Of a stretch of DNA of 64,000 nt, positions 17,806 to 25,960 are shown piece after piece. The DNA is taken from assembly GCF_000724605.1 (NCBI RefSeq), contig NZ_CP008802.1, forward strand, positions 1 to 64,000. The letters are read 5' to 3'. The position numbers and the translations under genes are program-made. Source of the DNA: Actinotignum schaalii (GTDB taxonomy: Bacteria; Actinomycetota; Actinomycetes; Actinomycetales; Actinomycetaceae). The notes beneath the pieces were generated by a model that saw nothing but the letters and a program-made list of their open reading frames with translations, was not told where the DNA came from and searched no databases. Each line of letters starts with the position of its first letter. The first letter of the stretch is position 1.

Positions 17806-18909
17806 GTGAGCGAAGCAGATAGCGTGAACGGAGCAGATACAGAGCAGGCCTCCGCGCGCATCCACGCCAATGCGCCGGGCAAGCTCTACATCGCGGGGGA
17901 GTACGCCGTGGTGGAAGCCGGCCGGCCGGCAATCCTTATCGCGGTCAACCGTTTTATCGACGTTGTTCTTACCCCGGCAGAAGGCTCTGGCCTGGTGCGT
18001 TCCCACGGTAACGGTTTCGCACCGCTCTACTGGCGCCACGAAAATGCCCTCCCCGTTTTTGACGATATCGGCTCCGATTACGCCGCTAACGCCATCCGCA
18101 CCGTGGAAGCGCTGCGCAGCGAACGCGGCTTGGAAGCCCGCCACTACAACCTCGATATCACCTCCGGCCTGGTGGAAGAAGACGGCCGTAAATACGGCCT
18201 GGGTTCCTCGGCCGCGGTGACGGTGGCCATCGTGGATGTGCTCAACCGTTTTTACGATCTCAAACTCACGCTGGAGGAACGCTACAAGATTGCGCTGCTG
18301 TCCGTTCTGGAGCGGGCCCCGCGCGCTTCGGGCGGGGATATTGCTGCCTCCACCTACCGCGGCTGGGTCTACTACCGTTCCCCGGACCGCGCGGGCCTGA
18401 GCGAATACGCGCGTAATCACAGCGTGACCGAGGCCCTGAGTGCCCCGGCCTGGGATCCATGGGCGGTGGAATCGCTGCCCGCTCCCGCCCGCGAAGAACT
18501 TTTGGTGGGCTGGACGGGCCTGCCCGCCTCCACCGAGCACCTGGTTTCCGGGGTGCAGGCCCGCTCGCGCGGCGCGTATTTCCCCGGTTTCCTGGATGAA
18601 TACGAGGACGTGGTGGAACGCCTGGCCACCCAATTGCGCACCGGCGGCCACATCGGCGCGGAGATCACCGCCGCACGCCGGCTCCTGCGCCAGCTGGGCG
18701 CCAGCTCGGGTATCACCATCGAAACCGAGCGCCTGACTCATTTATGCGACGTCGCCGCCGGGCTGGGGGGAGCTGCCAAATCATCCGGAGCTGGCGGGGG
18801 CGACTGCGGGATTGCCCTGGTGGGAAGCGATGTGGATAAAGACGCAGTGTATCGGGGTTGGCGCGCGGGCGGCGTCGAACCGCTGAATCTGGCGGTGGTG
18901 GAAGGATGA
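17806..18909 (+). CDS. mvaK2: Phosphomevalonate kinase
   Basis: 367 aa from GTG 17806 with GGGAGG upstream; a TTG at 17770 would add 12 residues. GHMP kinase with ANAPGKLYIAGEYAVVEAG and KYGLGSSAAVTVAIV, and a C-terminal glycine-rich KSSGAGGGDCGIAL. It converts mevalonate 5-phosphate to the diphosphate between mvk and mvaD in the pathway. ATGA overlap with fni. Confidence 0.92.
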   Translation: MSEADSVNGADTEQASARIHANAPGKLYIAGEYAVVEAGRPAILIAVNRFIDVVLTPAEGSGLVRSHGNGFAPLYWRHENALPVFDDIGSDYAANAIRTVEALRSERGLEARHYNLDITSGLVEEDGRKYGLGSSAAVTVAIVDVLNRFYDLKLTLEERYKIALLSVLERAPRASGGDIAASTYRGWVYYRSPDRAGLSEYARNHSVTEALSAPAWDPWAVESLPAPAREELLVGWTGLPASTEHLVSGVQARSRGAYFPGFLDEYEDVVERLATQLRTGGHIGAEITAARRLLRQLGASSGITIETERLTHLCDVAAGLGGAAKSSGAGGGDCGIALVGSDVDKDAVYRGWRAGGVEPLNLAVVEG

Positions 18910-20066
18910 ACGCGGTGCATGGTGCTGGCGCGGCTGATGCGAGCGGTTCGCGCGGTATGGGCGATGGAGCCGGTGCGCAGCAGGATACTTCCCGGGCGGC
19001 GCGTAAGGACGAGCATGTGGCGCTCGCGCGGGCTCAGGAGATCCGCCGTAATGATTTTGATTGCGTGGCGCCGATTCATCACGCGCTTGGCGCGTGCGAC
19101 GTCGCCGCGGTGGACCTGTCCACGCGGGTCGGGCCCTTCACGTGGCCGGTGCCTTTCTATATCAACGGGATGACCGGCGGGACGGAAGCGACCGGGCGCA
19201 TTAACCGGGTGCTGGCGATCGCGGCGCGGGAAGTGGGCGTGCCGATGGCGAGCGGATCGGCCTCGGTGGCCCTTGATGATCCGGCCACGGCTTCGTCTTT
19301 TACCGTGATTCGGGAAGAAAATCCGCGCGGTTTCGTCATGGGCAATATTGGGGTGGGGCGCAGCGGTGCGGATGCTCGGCGAGTGGTTGAGCTTCTGGAG
19401 GCCGATGCGCTGCAGCTTCATCTCAATGCCGGGCAAGAAATTATTATGCCGGAAGGCGAGCGCGAATTTTCCGGCTGGCGCGCCTCGGTGGAGGAGATTG
19501 TGGCGCAGGCCGGCGTGCCGGTGATCGTCAAAGAAGTGGGATTCGGGATTTCGCGGGAAACGCAGCGTGTGCTCGCGGATCTTGGGGTGCAGGTGGTTGA
19601 TGTCGGGGGAGTGGGCGGCACGGATTTCGCCCGCGTTGAAAACTCTCGGCGGGAAGCGCGTGAATACTCGTATTTAGCGGGCTTCGGGCAGTCGGCTGCG
19701 CTGTGCTTGCTTGAAGCGGAGGCTGAGAGCGGGCTTGACCTGCTGGCCTCGGGTGGGGTGCGCACTCCTTTGGATGTTGTCCGTTCGCTTATTTTGGGGG
19801 CGCGTGCGGCCGGTGTGGCTCGCCAATTCCTTGAGTTGGCGGTTCAGGGGGAGGAAGCAGCTGTGGCCGGTTTGCGTTCCTGGCGGGATCAGGTGCGCGC
19901 GCTGCTGGCGCTGCTCGGAGCGCAGACGGTCAGTGCGGCGCGGCAGTGCCAGGTGTTTATTACCGGGGAGCTGGCCGAACGGGCCCGGCTGCGCGGCGTC
20001 GACCTTGAGGCGTATGCGCTGCGTGAACTAACGCATAAGAGTTCACGTAAAGCAACAGACATATAG
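18906..20066 (+). CDS. fni: Isopentenyl-diphosphate delta-isomerase, type 2 (FMN)
   Basis: 386 aa from ATG 18906 in the ATGA overlap. It interconverts IPP and DMAPP using reduced FMN. Recognisable blocks are INGMTGGTEATGRIN, LHLNAGQEIIMPEGEREFSGW, VIVKEVGFGIS, DVGGVGGTDFARVE and LASGGVRTPLDVVRSLILGA. The first about 40 residues are low-complexity and not part of the core. An inverted repeat (CGTGAACT/AGTTCACG, 20022-20047) lies in the last codons and may end the mvk-mvaD-mvaK2-fni transcript. The pathway resumes at 25961 after an insertion. Confidence 0.93.
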   Translation: MNAVHGAGAADASGSRGMGDGAGAQQDTSRAARKDEHVALARAQEIRRNDFDCVAPIHHALGACDVAAVDLSTRVGPFTWPVPFYINGMTGGTEATGRINRVLAIAAREVGVPMASGSASVALDDPATASSFTVIREENPRGFVMGNIGVGRSGADARRVVELLEADALQLHLNAGQEIIMPEGEREFSGWRASVEEIVAQAGVPVIVKEVGFGISRETQRVLADLGVQVVDVGGVGGTDFARVENSRREAREYSYLAGFGQSAALCLLEAEAESGLDLLASGGVRTPLDVVRSLILGARAAGVARQFLELAVQGEEAAVAGLRSWRDQVRALLALLGAQTVSAARQCQVFITGELAERARLRGVDLEAYALRELTHKSSRKATDI

Positions 20067-20103
20067 TATTGCTAATACTCTCGGGTGGCGTTAGTATTGA
20101 GGG
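20061..20103 (+). promoter_or_regulatory. Probable promoter/operator of higBA
   Basis: AGTATT-GCT-AATACT (20065-20079) is a perfect palindrome, and a further half-site TTAGTATT follows at 20091-20098, five bases before higB. This AT-rich patch in GC-rich DNA also contains TATAGT, a possible -10. Autoregulation by HigA at such sites is typical. Confidence 0.55.
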
Positions 20104-20388
20104 GTGAGAGCACGTGACCCTGATCTGTACGCTTTCTTCCTGGGAGGCCCCTACCCAAGGCGTTATCCGGCCGGTTTGCAAAAGCAACTTACCCGGCGCT
20201 TGCAGATGCTGAACGCTGCGAGGAATGTGCACGATCTTCGCCAGCCGCCGGGAAACAGACTTGAGGCGCTTTCGGGTAATCTCCGCGGGTATTGGAGTAT
20301 CCGCGTGAATAATCAATGGCGGGTTGTGTTCCGCTGGGATAATGAAGCACAGGAGGCTTACGATGTCCATTTCCGCGACTACCACTAA
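20104..20388 (+). CDS. higB: HigB-like toxin (RelE/ParE superfamily)
   Basis: 94 aa from GTG 20104. The C-terminal half carries the HigB pattern LEALSGNLRGYWSIRVNNQWRVVFRW and the terminal DVHFRDYH. HigB proteins are ribosome-dependent mRNA endonucleases. The toxin-first order and the 26-bp overlap with the antitoxin are the normal HigBA arrangement. The first 15 residues are less conserved and no Shine-Dalgarno is evident, so the message may be leaderless. Confidence 0.85.
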   Translation: MRARDPDLYAFFLGGPYPRRYPAGLQKQLTRRLQMLNAARNVHDLRQPPGNRLEALSGNLRGYWSIRVNNQWRVVFRWDNEAQEAYDVHFRDYH

Positions 20389-20662
20389 CCAGTATCTTTC
20401 GACCCCGGGCGAGATTCTGAAAGAAGAATTTCTTGAGCCTTTGGGGATCACACCTTACCGCCTCGCCAAGACTATCGGGGCATCGCAAACGTCCATTGGG
20501 GAGATTATTTCCGGTAAGCGTTCGATCAGTGTTTCTATGGCGTTTAGGTTATCGAAGGCCCTCGGAACAACCCCGCAGTTTTGGGTGAATTTGCAGCGTG
20601 ATTTTGACATTCTCTCTTTTGACGCATCTGAAGTTGAGAGTATTAATCCGCTTGTTGCCTAA
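20363..20662 (+). CDS. higA: HigA antitoxin (XRE helix-turn-helix)
   Basis: 99 aa from ATG 20363; AGGAGG at 20351-20356 fixes this start. STPGEILKEEFLEPLGITPYRLAKTIG is the standard HigA/VapI beginning, followed by the helix-turn-helix SQTSIGEIISGKRSISVSMAFRLSKALG and QFWVNLQRDFDI. It neutralises HigB and probably represses the operon through the palindromes at 20065-20098. Confidence 0.9.
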   Translation: MSISATTTNQYLSTPGEILKEEFLEPLGITPYRLAKTIGASQTSIGEIISGKRSISVSMAFRLSKALGTTPQFWVNLQRDFDILSFDASEVESINPLVA

Positions 20663-20915
20663 TTCATTGTCAGGTGCGAGTTGAATCTGCGTGCTTATAG
20701 TAAGCAAAACGGCGCATTCAACGTTCAGCCCGACCGTCGTACTCCCTATATTCCACACGCAATTTTTTGCAACTACTTGAACCCTGACTGTGTGCTCAAA
20801 AACTGCGAGGAACGGGTACCTTACTTGTGAGTACGCCCCAGGCTATCGACTATCGACGGGCTACGCTCCGCATTATTTAGATATCAGTGATGCAGTACCA
20901 ACGAGGAGGTCGACG

Positions 20916-21257
20916 ATGGAGTTGGTGAATGATTACACCCTGGCGGTAGGCCAGCAGGTTAAAAAATATCGCACTCACCAGGGGCTTACGCGCGAAGCAC
21001 TTGCGGCAATGGCGCAGCTTCCGCTCGATGCCGTAGTGAAGCTTGAATCTGGGATGGGTGATGTTGAGGGAGCTGTTCTCTATCAGCTCTCGGTCGCTCT
21101 CGGTGTGAGCATAGAAAGCCTTCTTTCGCTCGCTGATGTCAGTGACAAGGTCAGCTATGCCACTTGTTCCGGGATAGACAAATCGGATGTGGAGAAGATG
21201 CGGGATGCCGCGCTCGGCTATTTTGCAGATCTTGAATTGGTGTCAAGCGCAAGTTAG
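20916..21257 (+). CDS. Orphan XRE-family DNA-binding protein
   Basis: 113 aa from ATG 20916, with GAGGAGG 7 nt upstream; a longer frame to 20790 lacks a start signal. Residues 8-65 form a helix-turn-helix (GQQVKKYRTHQGLTREALAAMAQLPLDAVVKLESGMG). The remaining about 45 residues are not recognised. It lies between the HigBA pair and the AAA ATPase, in AT-richer accessory DNA. The 253-bp gap before it holds no recognisable gene. Confidence 0.7.
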   Translation: MELVNDYTLAVGQQVKKYRTHQGLTREALAAMAQLPLDAVVKLESGMGDVEGAVLYQLSVALGVSIESLLSLADVSDKVSYATCSGIDKSDVEKMRDAALGYFADLELVSSAS

Positions 21258-21350
21258 ATCTGCACGACTCGGGCAAATGACTCGCCTTCCTAAGATGTAT
21301 AAGAAGTAGAAGATGTAAAAGGTAGTAAAGGCTGAAATGGGCGGATAAAT

Positions 21351-22247
21351 ATGGCGGGTAATCCATTCACGCCAACTGCGGGCGCAACACCTCCTGTTTT
21401 GGTTGGTCGGAAGAACCTCATTCAAGAGTTCGAGGACTCCTTGGCTGATGGCCCTGGCGCGCCTGCCCGTCTCTCGCTCGTTACGGGCAATAGGGGCGTG
21501 GGGAAAACGGCGCTCCTGAATGCGTTTCGGGACAAAGCGAGAGCTCACGGTTGGCAGACAATTGACGAAACAGCGGAAGCCGGTTTTATTGAGCGCATCG
21601 CCAACCAGCTGGTCTCCAAGCGCCGGCAACTAACCGGGGTCAGTCTTCCCGGAGGCGTGTCAGTAGAGCTGAGCGAAGATCGGCACGCCCTGGACTTTCG
21701 GACAATCTTGACGAGGGAGCTCGAAAAACCCTTCTTCCGAAAAGGACTGCTCATAACGCTTGACGAAACTCAGGCCGGCAGCATCGAAGAGCTTCGCACC
21801 CTGGGCACGACGATGCAGCATATGATTCGCGAAAACCGCGATATTGCACTGGTTATGGCTGGCCTGCCATCTGTTTTGTCCATTCTGCACCGGGACAAGG
21901 TCATTTCTTTCCTCCGTAGGGCGACTCCGATGCAGCTCAAGGACGTTTCATTAAAGCTCGTCGCCGATTCTTTCAGACAGGTTTTTGATAGCAACAAACG
22001 TGAGGTTGCTGATGAGGCTATTGAGCTCATGGCAGAGGCGACTCGTGGATACCCCTACATGATCCAACTCGTCGGCTACCAAACTTGGCAGCAGGCTCGG
22101 GATAGTGAGGTTATTACATGCGAGCACGCTAAAGAAGGTGCAGCGGCAGCGCTGCGGCGGCTGGGGAATACCATCCACGGCTGGCGTCATTCTTATGAGA
22201 TGTCCCACAGGGGTGCTTCTTTCCTCAACTGGATTTCTGCGCGGTGA
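21351..22247 (+). CDS. AAA-family ATPase (Orc1/Cdc6-like), C-terminally shortened
   Basis: 298 aa. FTPTAGATPPVLVGRKNLI and the Walker A loop TGNRGVGKTALL are followed by Walker B LLITLDETQ and a helical bundle ending RRLGNTIH. Relatives are about 380 residues, with a winged-helix after this point. Here the tail GWRHSYEMSHRGASFLNWISAR is unlike the family, so the gene seems truncated or frameshifted. No partner gene follows. Function is unknown; the family occurs in mobile and defence-rich regions. Confidence 0.65.
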   Translation: MAGNPFTPTAGATPPVLVGRKNLIQEFEDSLADGPGAPARLSLVTGNRGVGKTALLNAFRDKARAHGWQTIDETAEAGFIERIANQLVSKRRQLTGVSLPGGVSVELSEDRHALDFRTILTRELEKPFFRKGLLITLDETQAGSIEELRTLGTTMQHMIRENRDIALVMAGLPSVLSILHRDKVISFLRRATPMQLKDVSLKLVADSFRQVFDSNKREVADEAIELMAEATRGYPYMIQLVGYQTWQQARDSEVITCEHAKEGAAAALRRLGNTIHGWRHSYEMSHRGASFLNWISAR

Positions 22248-22252
22248 GCGCC

Positions 22253-22258
22253 TAACGT
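22253..22258 (+). promoter_or_regulatory. -10 element for the poly-Cys leader ORF
   Basis: TAACGT fits the actinobacterial TANNNT -10 pattern and ends 7 nt before the ATG at 22266, so transcription would start at or beside the A of the ATG. The intervening AATCCCC has no ribosome-binding site, which agrees with a leaderless message. The -35 region is weak. Confidence 0.45.
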
Positions 22259-22265
22259 AATCCCC

Positions 22266-22361
22266 ATGGCGAACAGGACCACTCAGATGCACACCGCAAT
22301 GCGCGGTGCCTGCGTGCGTACCTGCATGTGCCCCATGTGTTGCATGTGTTGCTGTCGCTAG
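22266..22361 (+). CDS. Poly-cysteine leader peptide (putative cysteine attenuator)
   Basis: A 31-codon ORF whose second half is almost all Cys and Met: eight Cys codons (residues 16, 20, 22, 25, 26, 28, 29, 30), ending CMCPMCCMCCCR and then a stop. It lies 211 bp upstream of a CjaA-like cysteine ABC transporter. Leaderless poly-Cys ORFs that sense cysteine supply by ribosome stalling and control downstream sulfur genes are described in mycobacteria. Position, lack of a Shine-Dalgarno and target gene all fit that model. The peptide itself probably has no further role. Regulation is inferred. Confidence 0.75.
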   Translation: MANRTTQMHTAMRGACVRTCMCPMCCMCCCR

Positions 22362-22477
22362 TTCGCCAGCGGAACCCGAAAAATTAGTTGCCCTCCTACT
22401 GAAGACCGGGCATTTTCGGATAAGCCAGCGCGGACAAGCGGAACCCCGGCGCTCAATTCCCGGGGAATAGCACAAGT

Positions 22478-22542
22478 GTGGATAATGCGATGTCCGCGGT
22501 GGCACGGCCTTGCGCCTCGTTCCCAAATCCCGCATTATCCAC
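22478..22542 (+). promoter_or_regulatory. Large stem-loop in the cysteine-transporter leader
   Basis: GTGGATAATGCG (22478-22489) and CGCATTATCCAC (22531-22542) are perfectly complementary around a 41-nt loop that can pair further. The shorter hairpin CCCCGG/CCGGGG precedes it near 22445-22465. It lies between the poly-Cys ORF and the ribosome-binding site at 22562, so it could be the structure switched by ribosome stalling. The arms also contain DnaA-box-like TGTGGATAA and TTATCCACG. Confidence 0.6.
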
Positions 22543-22572
22543 GGTCACCCCAACACCAAGTAAGGAAGAACC

Positions 22573-23493
22573 GTGGCAATTGCACAAACCTCACGTATTC
22601 GTCGTCGCGTCCTGGGTGGGCTGTCCGCCCTGGCGGCGCTCACCATGGCCCTTACCGGGTGCTCCAGCCCGGATCTCTCCGGCTCGGGTGATTCCGCCGG
22701 GACCGCCGCCGGTTCCGGGGCCGGCGCGGAGAGCGCCACCGTGGGGGCCCGCACCCCTGAACAGATCAAAGAAGCCGGCTCGATTCGCATCGGCACCTTC
22801 GCGGACAAGGCACCTTTTGGCTCGCTGGTTGGGAAAAACACCTACGAAGGCTACGACATCGTTTACGGTGACCGCCTCGGTAAAGACCTGGGTGTCAAGG
22901 TTGAGTGGGTCCCTGTGGATGCCTCCTCGCGCGTGGAATTCCTCAAGTCCGGGAAAGTCGATGTCATCCTCGCGAACTTCACGGTGACTCCGGAACGCGC
23001 CGCGCAGGTGGACTTCGCCAACCCCTACATGAAGGTCTCCTTCGGTGCCGTCTCCAGCGCGAAGGAGCCGGTGCGTTCGGAAGCGGAGCTCGCGAATAAA
23101 AATATTATTATCGTCAAGGGCACCAGCCAGGATGCGTGGATTACCGCGAACCACCCGGAATGGAAGGTAACCAAGTACGAGCAGTACACCGAGGCTACCA
23201 ACGCCCTCACCGACGGGCGCGGCGACGTGTGGATCACGGATAACACCGAAGCCCTCGCCTTCACCGAACAAAACAAGGATTTCGTGACCGGGATCGCCTC
23301 CTTCGGGGAAGAGTCCACCATCGCTGCCGCCGTGCAGCAGGGGAATACCGAGCTACGCGACTGGATCAATAACAACCTCGTGGATCTCGGCAAGGAAAAC
23401 TTCTTCCACAAGGACTTCGAGCAGACCCTCGCCCCGGTTTACGGCACCGCGATCTCTCCCGACGAACTCGTCATCGAGGGAGGGGCTCGCTAA
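22573..23493 (+). CDS. Cysteine ABC transporter substrate-binding lipoprotein (CjaA-like)
   Basis: 306 aa from GTG 22573 with AAGGAAG upstream. A signal peptide ends in the lipobox LTGC. The mature part is a type 2 binding protein with blocks strongly recalling Campylobacter CjaA, a cysteine receptor: SSRVEFLKSGKVDVILANFT, VTPERAAQVDFANPYMKVSFG and the end SPDELVIEGG. Cysteine or cystine is therefore the likely ligand, and the upstream poly-Cys ORF supports it. A strong hairpin follows the gene. Confidence 0.87.
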   Translation: MAIAQTSRIRRRVLGGLSALAALTMALTGCSSPDLSGSGDSAGTAAGSGAGAESATVGARTPEQIKEAGSIRIGTFADKAPFGSLVGKNTYEGYDIVYGDRLGKDLGVKVEWVPVDASSRVEFLKSGKVDVILANFTVTPERAAQVDFANPYMKVSFGAVSSAKEPVRSEAELANKNIIIVKGTSQDAWITANHPEWKVTKYEQYTEATNALTDGRGDVWITDNTEALAFTEQNKDFVTGIASFGEESTIAAAVQQGNTELRDWINNNLVDLGKENFFHKDFEQTLAPVYGTAISPDELVIEGGAR

Positions 23494-23512
23494 AAGTTCT
23501 CTCCTCCCACAC

Positions 23513-23558
23513 GCGCGGGCCGCCCGGCTCCAGCAAAAGCCGCCCGGGCGGCCCGCGC
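23513..23558 (+). repeat. GC hairpin behind the cysteine-binding-protein gene
   Basis: A perfect 15-bp stem (23513-23527 with 23544-23558) with a 16-nt loop and no T-run. It mirrors the hairpin after the sugar-binding gene at 10107-10152. Likely role: mRNA 3' stabilisation or partial termination setting the ratio of receptor to permease. Confidence 0.65.
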
Positions 23559-23591
23559 CGGGGGAGAGTGAACCTCACGCGAGGAGACTCC

Positions 23592-24251
23592 ATGGATCTA
23601 TCAGTACTGAGCGAAGCGTGGCCCCTGTACCTGCAGGCCATGCTCGTCACGCTCCGCATCGGCGCCATTGGCGTGGCCGCCTCCCTCCTCCTCGGCTGGG
23701 TATGCGCGGCGCTCGCGCATTTCCGGGTGCCTATCGCGCGCCAGCTCGTAGCCATCTACATCGAGCTCTCGCGCAATACCCCGCTCCTTGTCCAGCTCTT
23801 CTTCCTCTATTTCGGCCTCCCGAAAATCGGCCTCACCCTCACCGGGGAAAGCTGCGCGATTATCGGGCTGACCTTCTTGGGTGGCTCCTATATGGCGGAA
23901 GCTTTCCGGTCCGGCTTGGAATCAGTGCCGCGCATCCAGCGCGAATCGGCCCTCGCTCTCGGACTCACCCTCCGCCAGGCCCTCACCCGGGTCCTGCTCC
24001 CGCAGGCCGTCGCCGTGGCGATGCCAGCACTCACCGCGAATATTATTTTCCTCATTAAGGAGACCTCGGTGGTGTACGTGGTTGCCGTTCCGGACCTCAT
24101 GTACCTGGCCCGCGAACACATGGGCCTGCAATCCACCACGCAGGAAGCACTGCTTCTCCTCACGGTGTGCTACACGATTATTCTGCTCCCCATCGCCCTC
24201 GGGGCGCGCTGGCTGGAAGGGAGGATGCGCCGCTATGCTGCCGTTCGCTAA
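23592..24251 (+). CDS. Cysteine ABC transporter permease 1
   Basis: 219 aa from ATG 23592 (GAGGAGA upstream); the frame is open from 23568 but that GTG has no site. HisM/GlnP-type permease: IYIELSRNTPLLVQLFFLYFGLP and the coupling loop ESALALGLTLRQALTRVLLPQA. About five membrane spans. Its 3' end overlaps permease 2 by 17 bp. Confidence 0.88.
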   Translation: MDLSVLSEAWPLYLQAMLVTLRIGAIGVAASLLLGWVCAALAHFRVPIARQLVAIYIELSRNTPLLVQLFFLYFGLPKIGLTLTGESCAIIGLTFLGGSYMAEAFRSGLESVPRIQRESALALGLTLRQALTRVLLPQAVAVAMPALTANIIFLIKETSVVYVVAVPDLMYLAREHMGLQSTTQEALLLLTVCYTIILLPIALGARWLEGRMRRYAAVR

Positions 24252-25032
24252 CGTCACCCTCGCTTCCGTATCCGCGTATTTTACGACGACGCACGGCACC
24301 CTCGCCTCCCTGCCCGCTCGCTTCACCTCCGCACCCGCGCCCACCGTCCCGACGAACGGTGGGGAAGGTTGGCGCCCGCTCCTCGACCCGGAGAATCTTT
24401 CCCTGCTCTTCCAAGGATTGTGGGTCTCGGTGCGCATCGCCCTCATCGCGATGGCGCTGTCCCTTGTGTGTGGCACACTCTTGGGCCTGGTCATGGACGC
24501 GCGCTCGCGCCTGGTCCGGTTCCTCACCCGCGCCTACGTGGAGGTGCTGCGCATCATCCCGCAGGTGGTGCTCCTCTTCATCGTCTATTTCGATTCCACC
24601 CGCACCTTCCACCTCGATATGTCCGGTGAGCTCGCCGCGATTATCGTTTTCACCCTGTGGGGGACGGCGGAGATGGGGGACCTGGTGCGCGGCGCCATTG
24701 CCGCCGTCCCCGCCCACCAATACGAATCGGCCCGCGCGCTGGGGCTCTCCACCCGCCAGCTCCAGCGCCACGTGATTCTTCCGCAGGCCATCCGCCAGCT
24801 CATTCCCCTCACCGTCAATCTCACAACCCGCATGATTAAAACGACAGCGCTCGTCTCCCTCATCGGCGTCATCGAAATCCTCAAAGTTGCCCAGTCGATT
24901 ATCGACCGGGAACGCTTCGACTACCCGGATGCCGCCCTGTGGATCTACGGCGCGGTCTTCCTCATCTACTTCGTGGTCTGCTACGCGATCTCCGCATATT
25001 CACGCCACTTGGAAAGGAAACTAGCACTATGA
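24235..25032 (+). CDS. Cysteine ABC transporter permease 2
   Basis: 265 aa from ATG 24235 inside the end of permease 1. A proline/alanine-rich N-terminal extension of about 45 residues is followed by a HisM/GlnP core: YVEVLRIIPQVVLLFIVYF and the coupling loop ESARALGLSTRQLQRHVILPQA. It forms the heterodimeric channel with permease 1. It overlaps the ATPase start by 4 bp. Confidence 0.87.
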   Translation: MLPFANVTLASVSAYFTTTHGTLASLPARFTSAPAPTVPTNGGEGWRPLLDPENLSLLFQGLWVSVRIALIAMALSLVCGTLLGLVMDARSRLVRFLTRAYVEVLRIIPQVVLLFIVYFDSTRTFHLDMSGELAAIIVFTLWGTAEMGDLVRGAIAAVPAHQYESARALGLSTRQLQRHVILPQAIRQLIPLTVNLTTRMIKTTALVSLIGVIEILKVAQSIIDRERFDYPDAALWIYGAVFLIYFVVCYAISAYSRHLERKLAL

Positions 25033-25955
25033 CAAGCCCGGCATATTCCCAGCCCCTCGACCCTGAACTCGCCTCCGGCTCGCACGCCTTAAGCGCCGCA
25101 TCCGTTCCCAGCTCGCACGCCCTAGGCGGTGCATCCACCCCCAGCCCGCACGCCCTAGACGCCGCATCCGCCCCCAGCCCGCTCGCTGTGCGCGGCGCGG
25201 CCGGGCATGCACAAACGCTGCGTTTAGTGGACGTTGATAAAACCTATCCGAATGGCGTGCATGCCCTCCAAGGTGTCTCGCTTGAGGTGGCGCCTTCCGA
25301 AGTTGTCGTCGTCGTCGGCCCATCCGGATGCGGCAAATCTACGCTGCTGCGCACCATCAACGGACTGGAGGATATCCAATCCGGAAGCATTTCGTACGGC
25401 GAGCAGAACCTCGCGGAACCGGGCACGGACTGGACCGCGGCGCGTGCCCGCATCGGGATGGTTTTCCAAAACTACGAACTGTTCCCGCACCTGTCCGTCC
25501 TCGAGAATCTGCTCCTGGCCCCGCGGGTGGTGCGCAAGGCGCCCGCGGGCCCCACGCGGGAACGCGCCCGGGCGTTGCTGGAACGCGTCGGGCTGGCGAG
25601 CCGCGCCGATGCGCGCCCCAGTCAGCTCTCCGGCGGGCAAAAACAGCGGGTGGCGATTGTGCGCGCGCTCATGATGGAGCCGGAGGTGCTGCTCCTGGAC
25701 GAAATCACCGCTTCGCTGGATCCGGAGATGGTGCGCGAGGTGCTCGACGTGGTCCTCGAGCTGGCCGGCGGCGGGATGACGATGCTGCTCGTCACCCACG
25801 AAATGAGTTTCGCGCGGGCGATCGCGGACCGCGTGGTCTTTATGGACGCCGGGAAAATCGTGGAAATTGATAGTCCCGAGCGTTTCTTCACTAACCCCTC
25901 CTCGGAGCGCGCCCGCGCCTTCCTCAAGACATTCGTTTTTGAGCCGGTAGACTGA
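25029..25955 (+). CDS. Cysteine ABC transporter ATP-binding protein with a repeat-bearing N-terminus
   Basis: 308 aa from ATG 25029 in the overlap. The ATPase core begins near residue 60: Walker A GPSGCGKST, signature LSGGQKQRVAIVRAL, Walker B VLLLDEITASLD and H-loop VTHE. Note DEI in place of the commoner DEP. Residues 18-50 are three 11-residue repeats of the form SHALxxASxPS, absent from usual GlnQ-type ATPases of about 245 aa. HMG-CoA reductase starts only 5 bp after the stop. Confidence 0.88.
   Translation: MTSPAYSQPLDPELASGSHALSAASVPSSHALGGASTPSPHALDAASAPSPLAVRGAAGHAQTLRLVDVDKTYPNGVHALQGVSLEVAPSEVVVVVGPSGCGKSTLLRTINGLEDIQSGSISYGEQNLAEPGTDWTAARARIGMVFQNYELFPHLSVLENLLLAPRVVRKAPAGPTRERARALLERVGLASRADARPSQLSGGQKQRVAIVRALMMEPEVLLLDEITASLDPEMVREVLDVVLELAGGGMTMLLVTHEMSFARAIADRVVFMDAGKIVEIDSPERFFTNPSSERARAFLKTFVFEPVD
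25080..25178 (+). repeat. Three tandem 33-bp in-frame repeats in the ATPase gene
   Basis: Units at 25080-25112, 25113-25145 and 25146-25178 each encode an 11-residue SHALxxASxPS-like segment. Each carries a variable AT-rich middle (CTTAAG, CTAGG or CTAGA), and a partial fourth copy follows. The repeats extend a linker ahead of the nucleotide-binding domain. Confidence 0.8.
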
Positions 25956-25960
25956 GCGGC

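Noticed and set aside
20790-20915. Upstream extension of the XRE gene
   Set aside because: No start signal there, whereas GAGGAGG directly precedes ATG 20916.
22478-22542. Classical intrinsic terminator in the cysteine leader
   Set aside because: The stem is strong, but the 41-nt loop and lack of a T-run do not fit; kept only as a regulatory stem-loop.
24939-25028. Longer start for the cysteine-transporter ATPase
   Set aside because: The extra 30 codons lie inside permease 2 and have no ribosome-binding site; the ATGA overlap at 25029 is the operon pattern.
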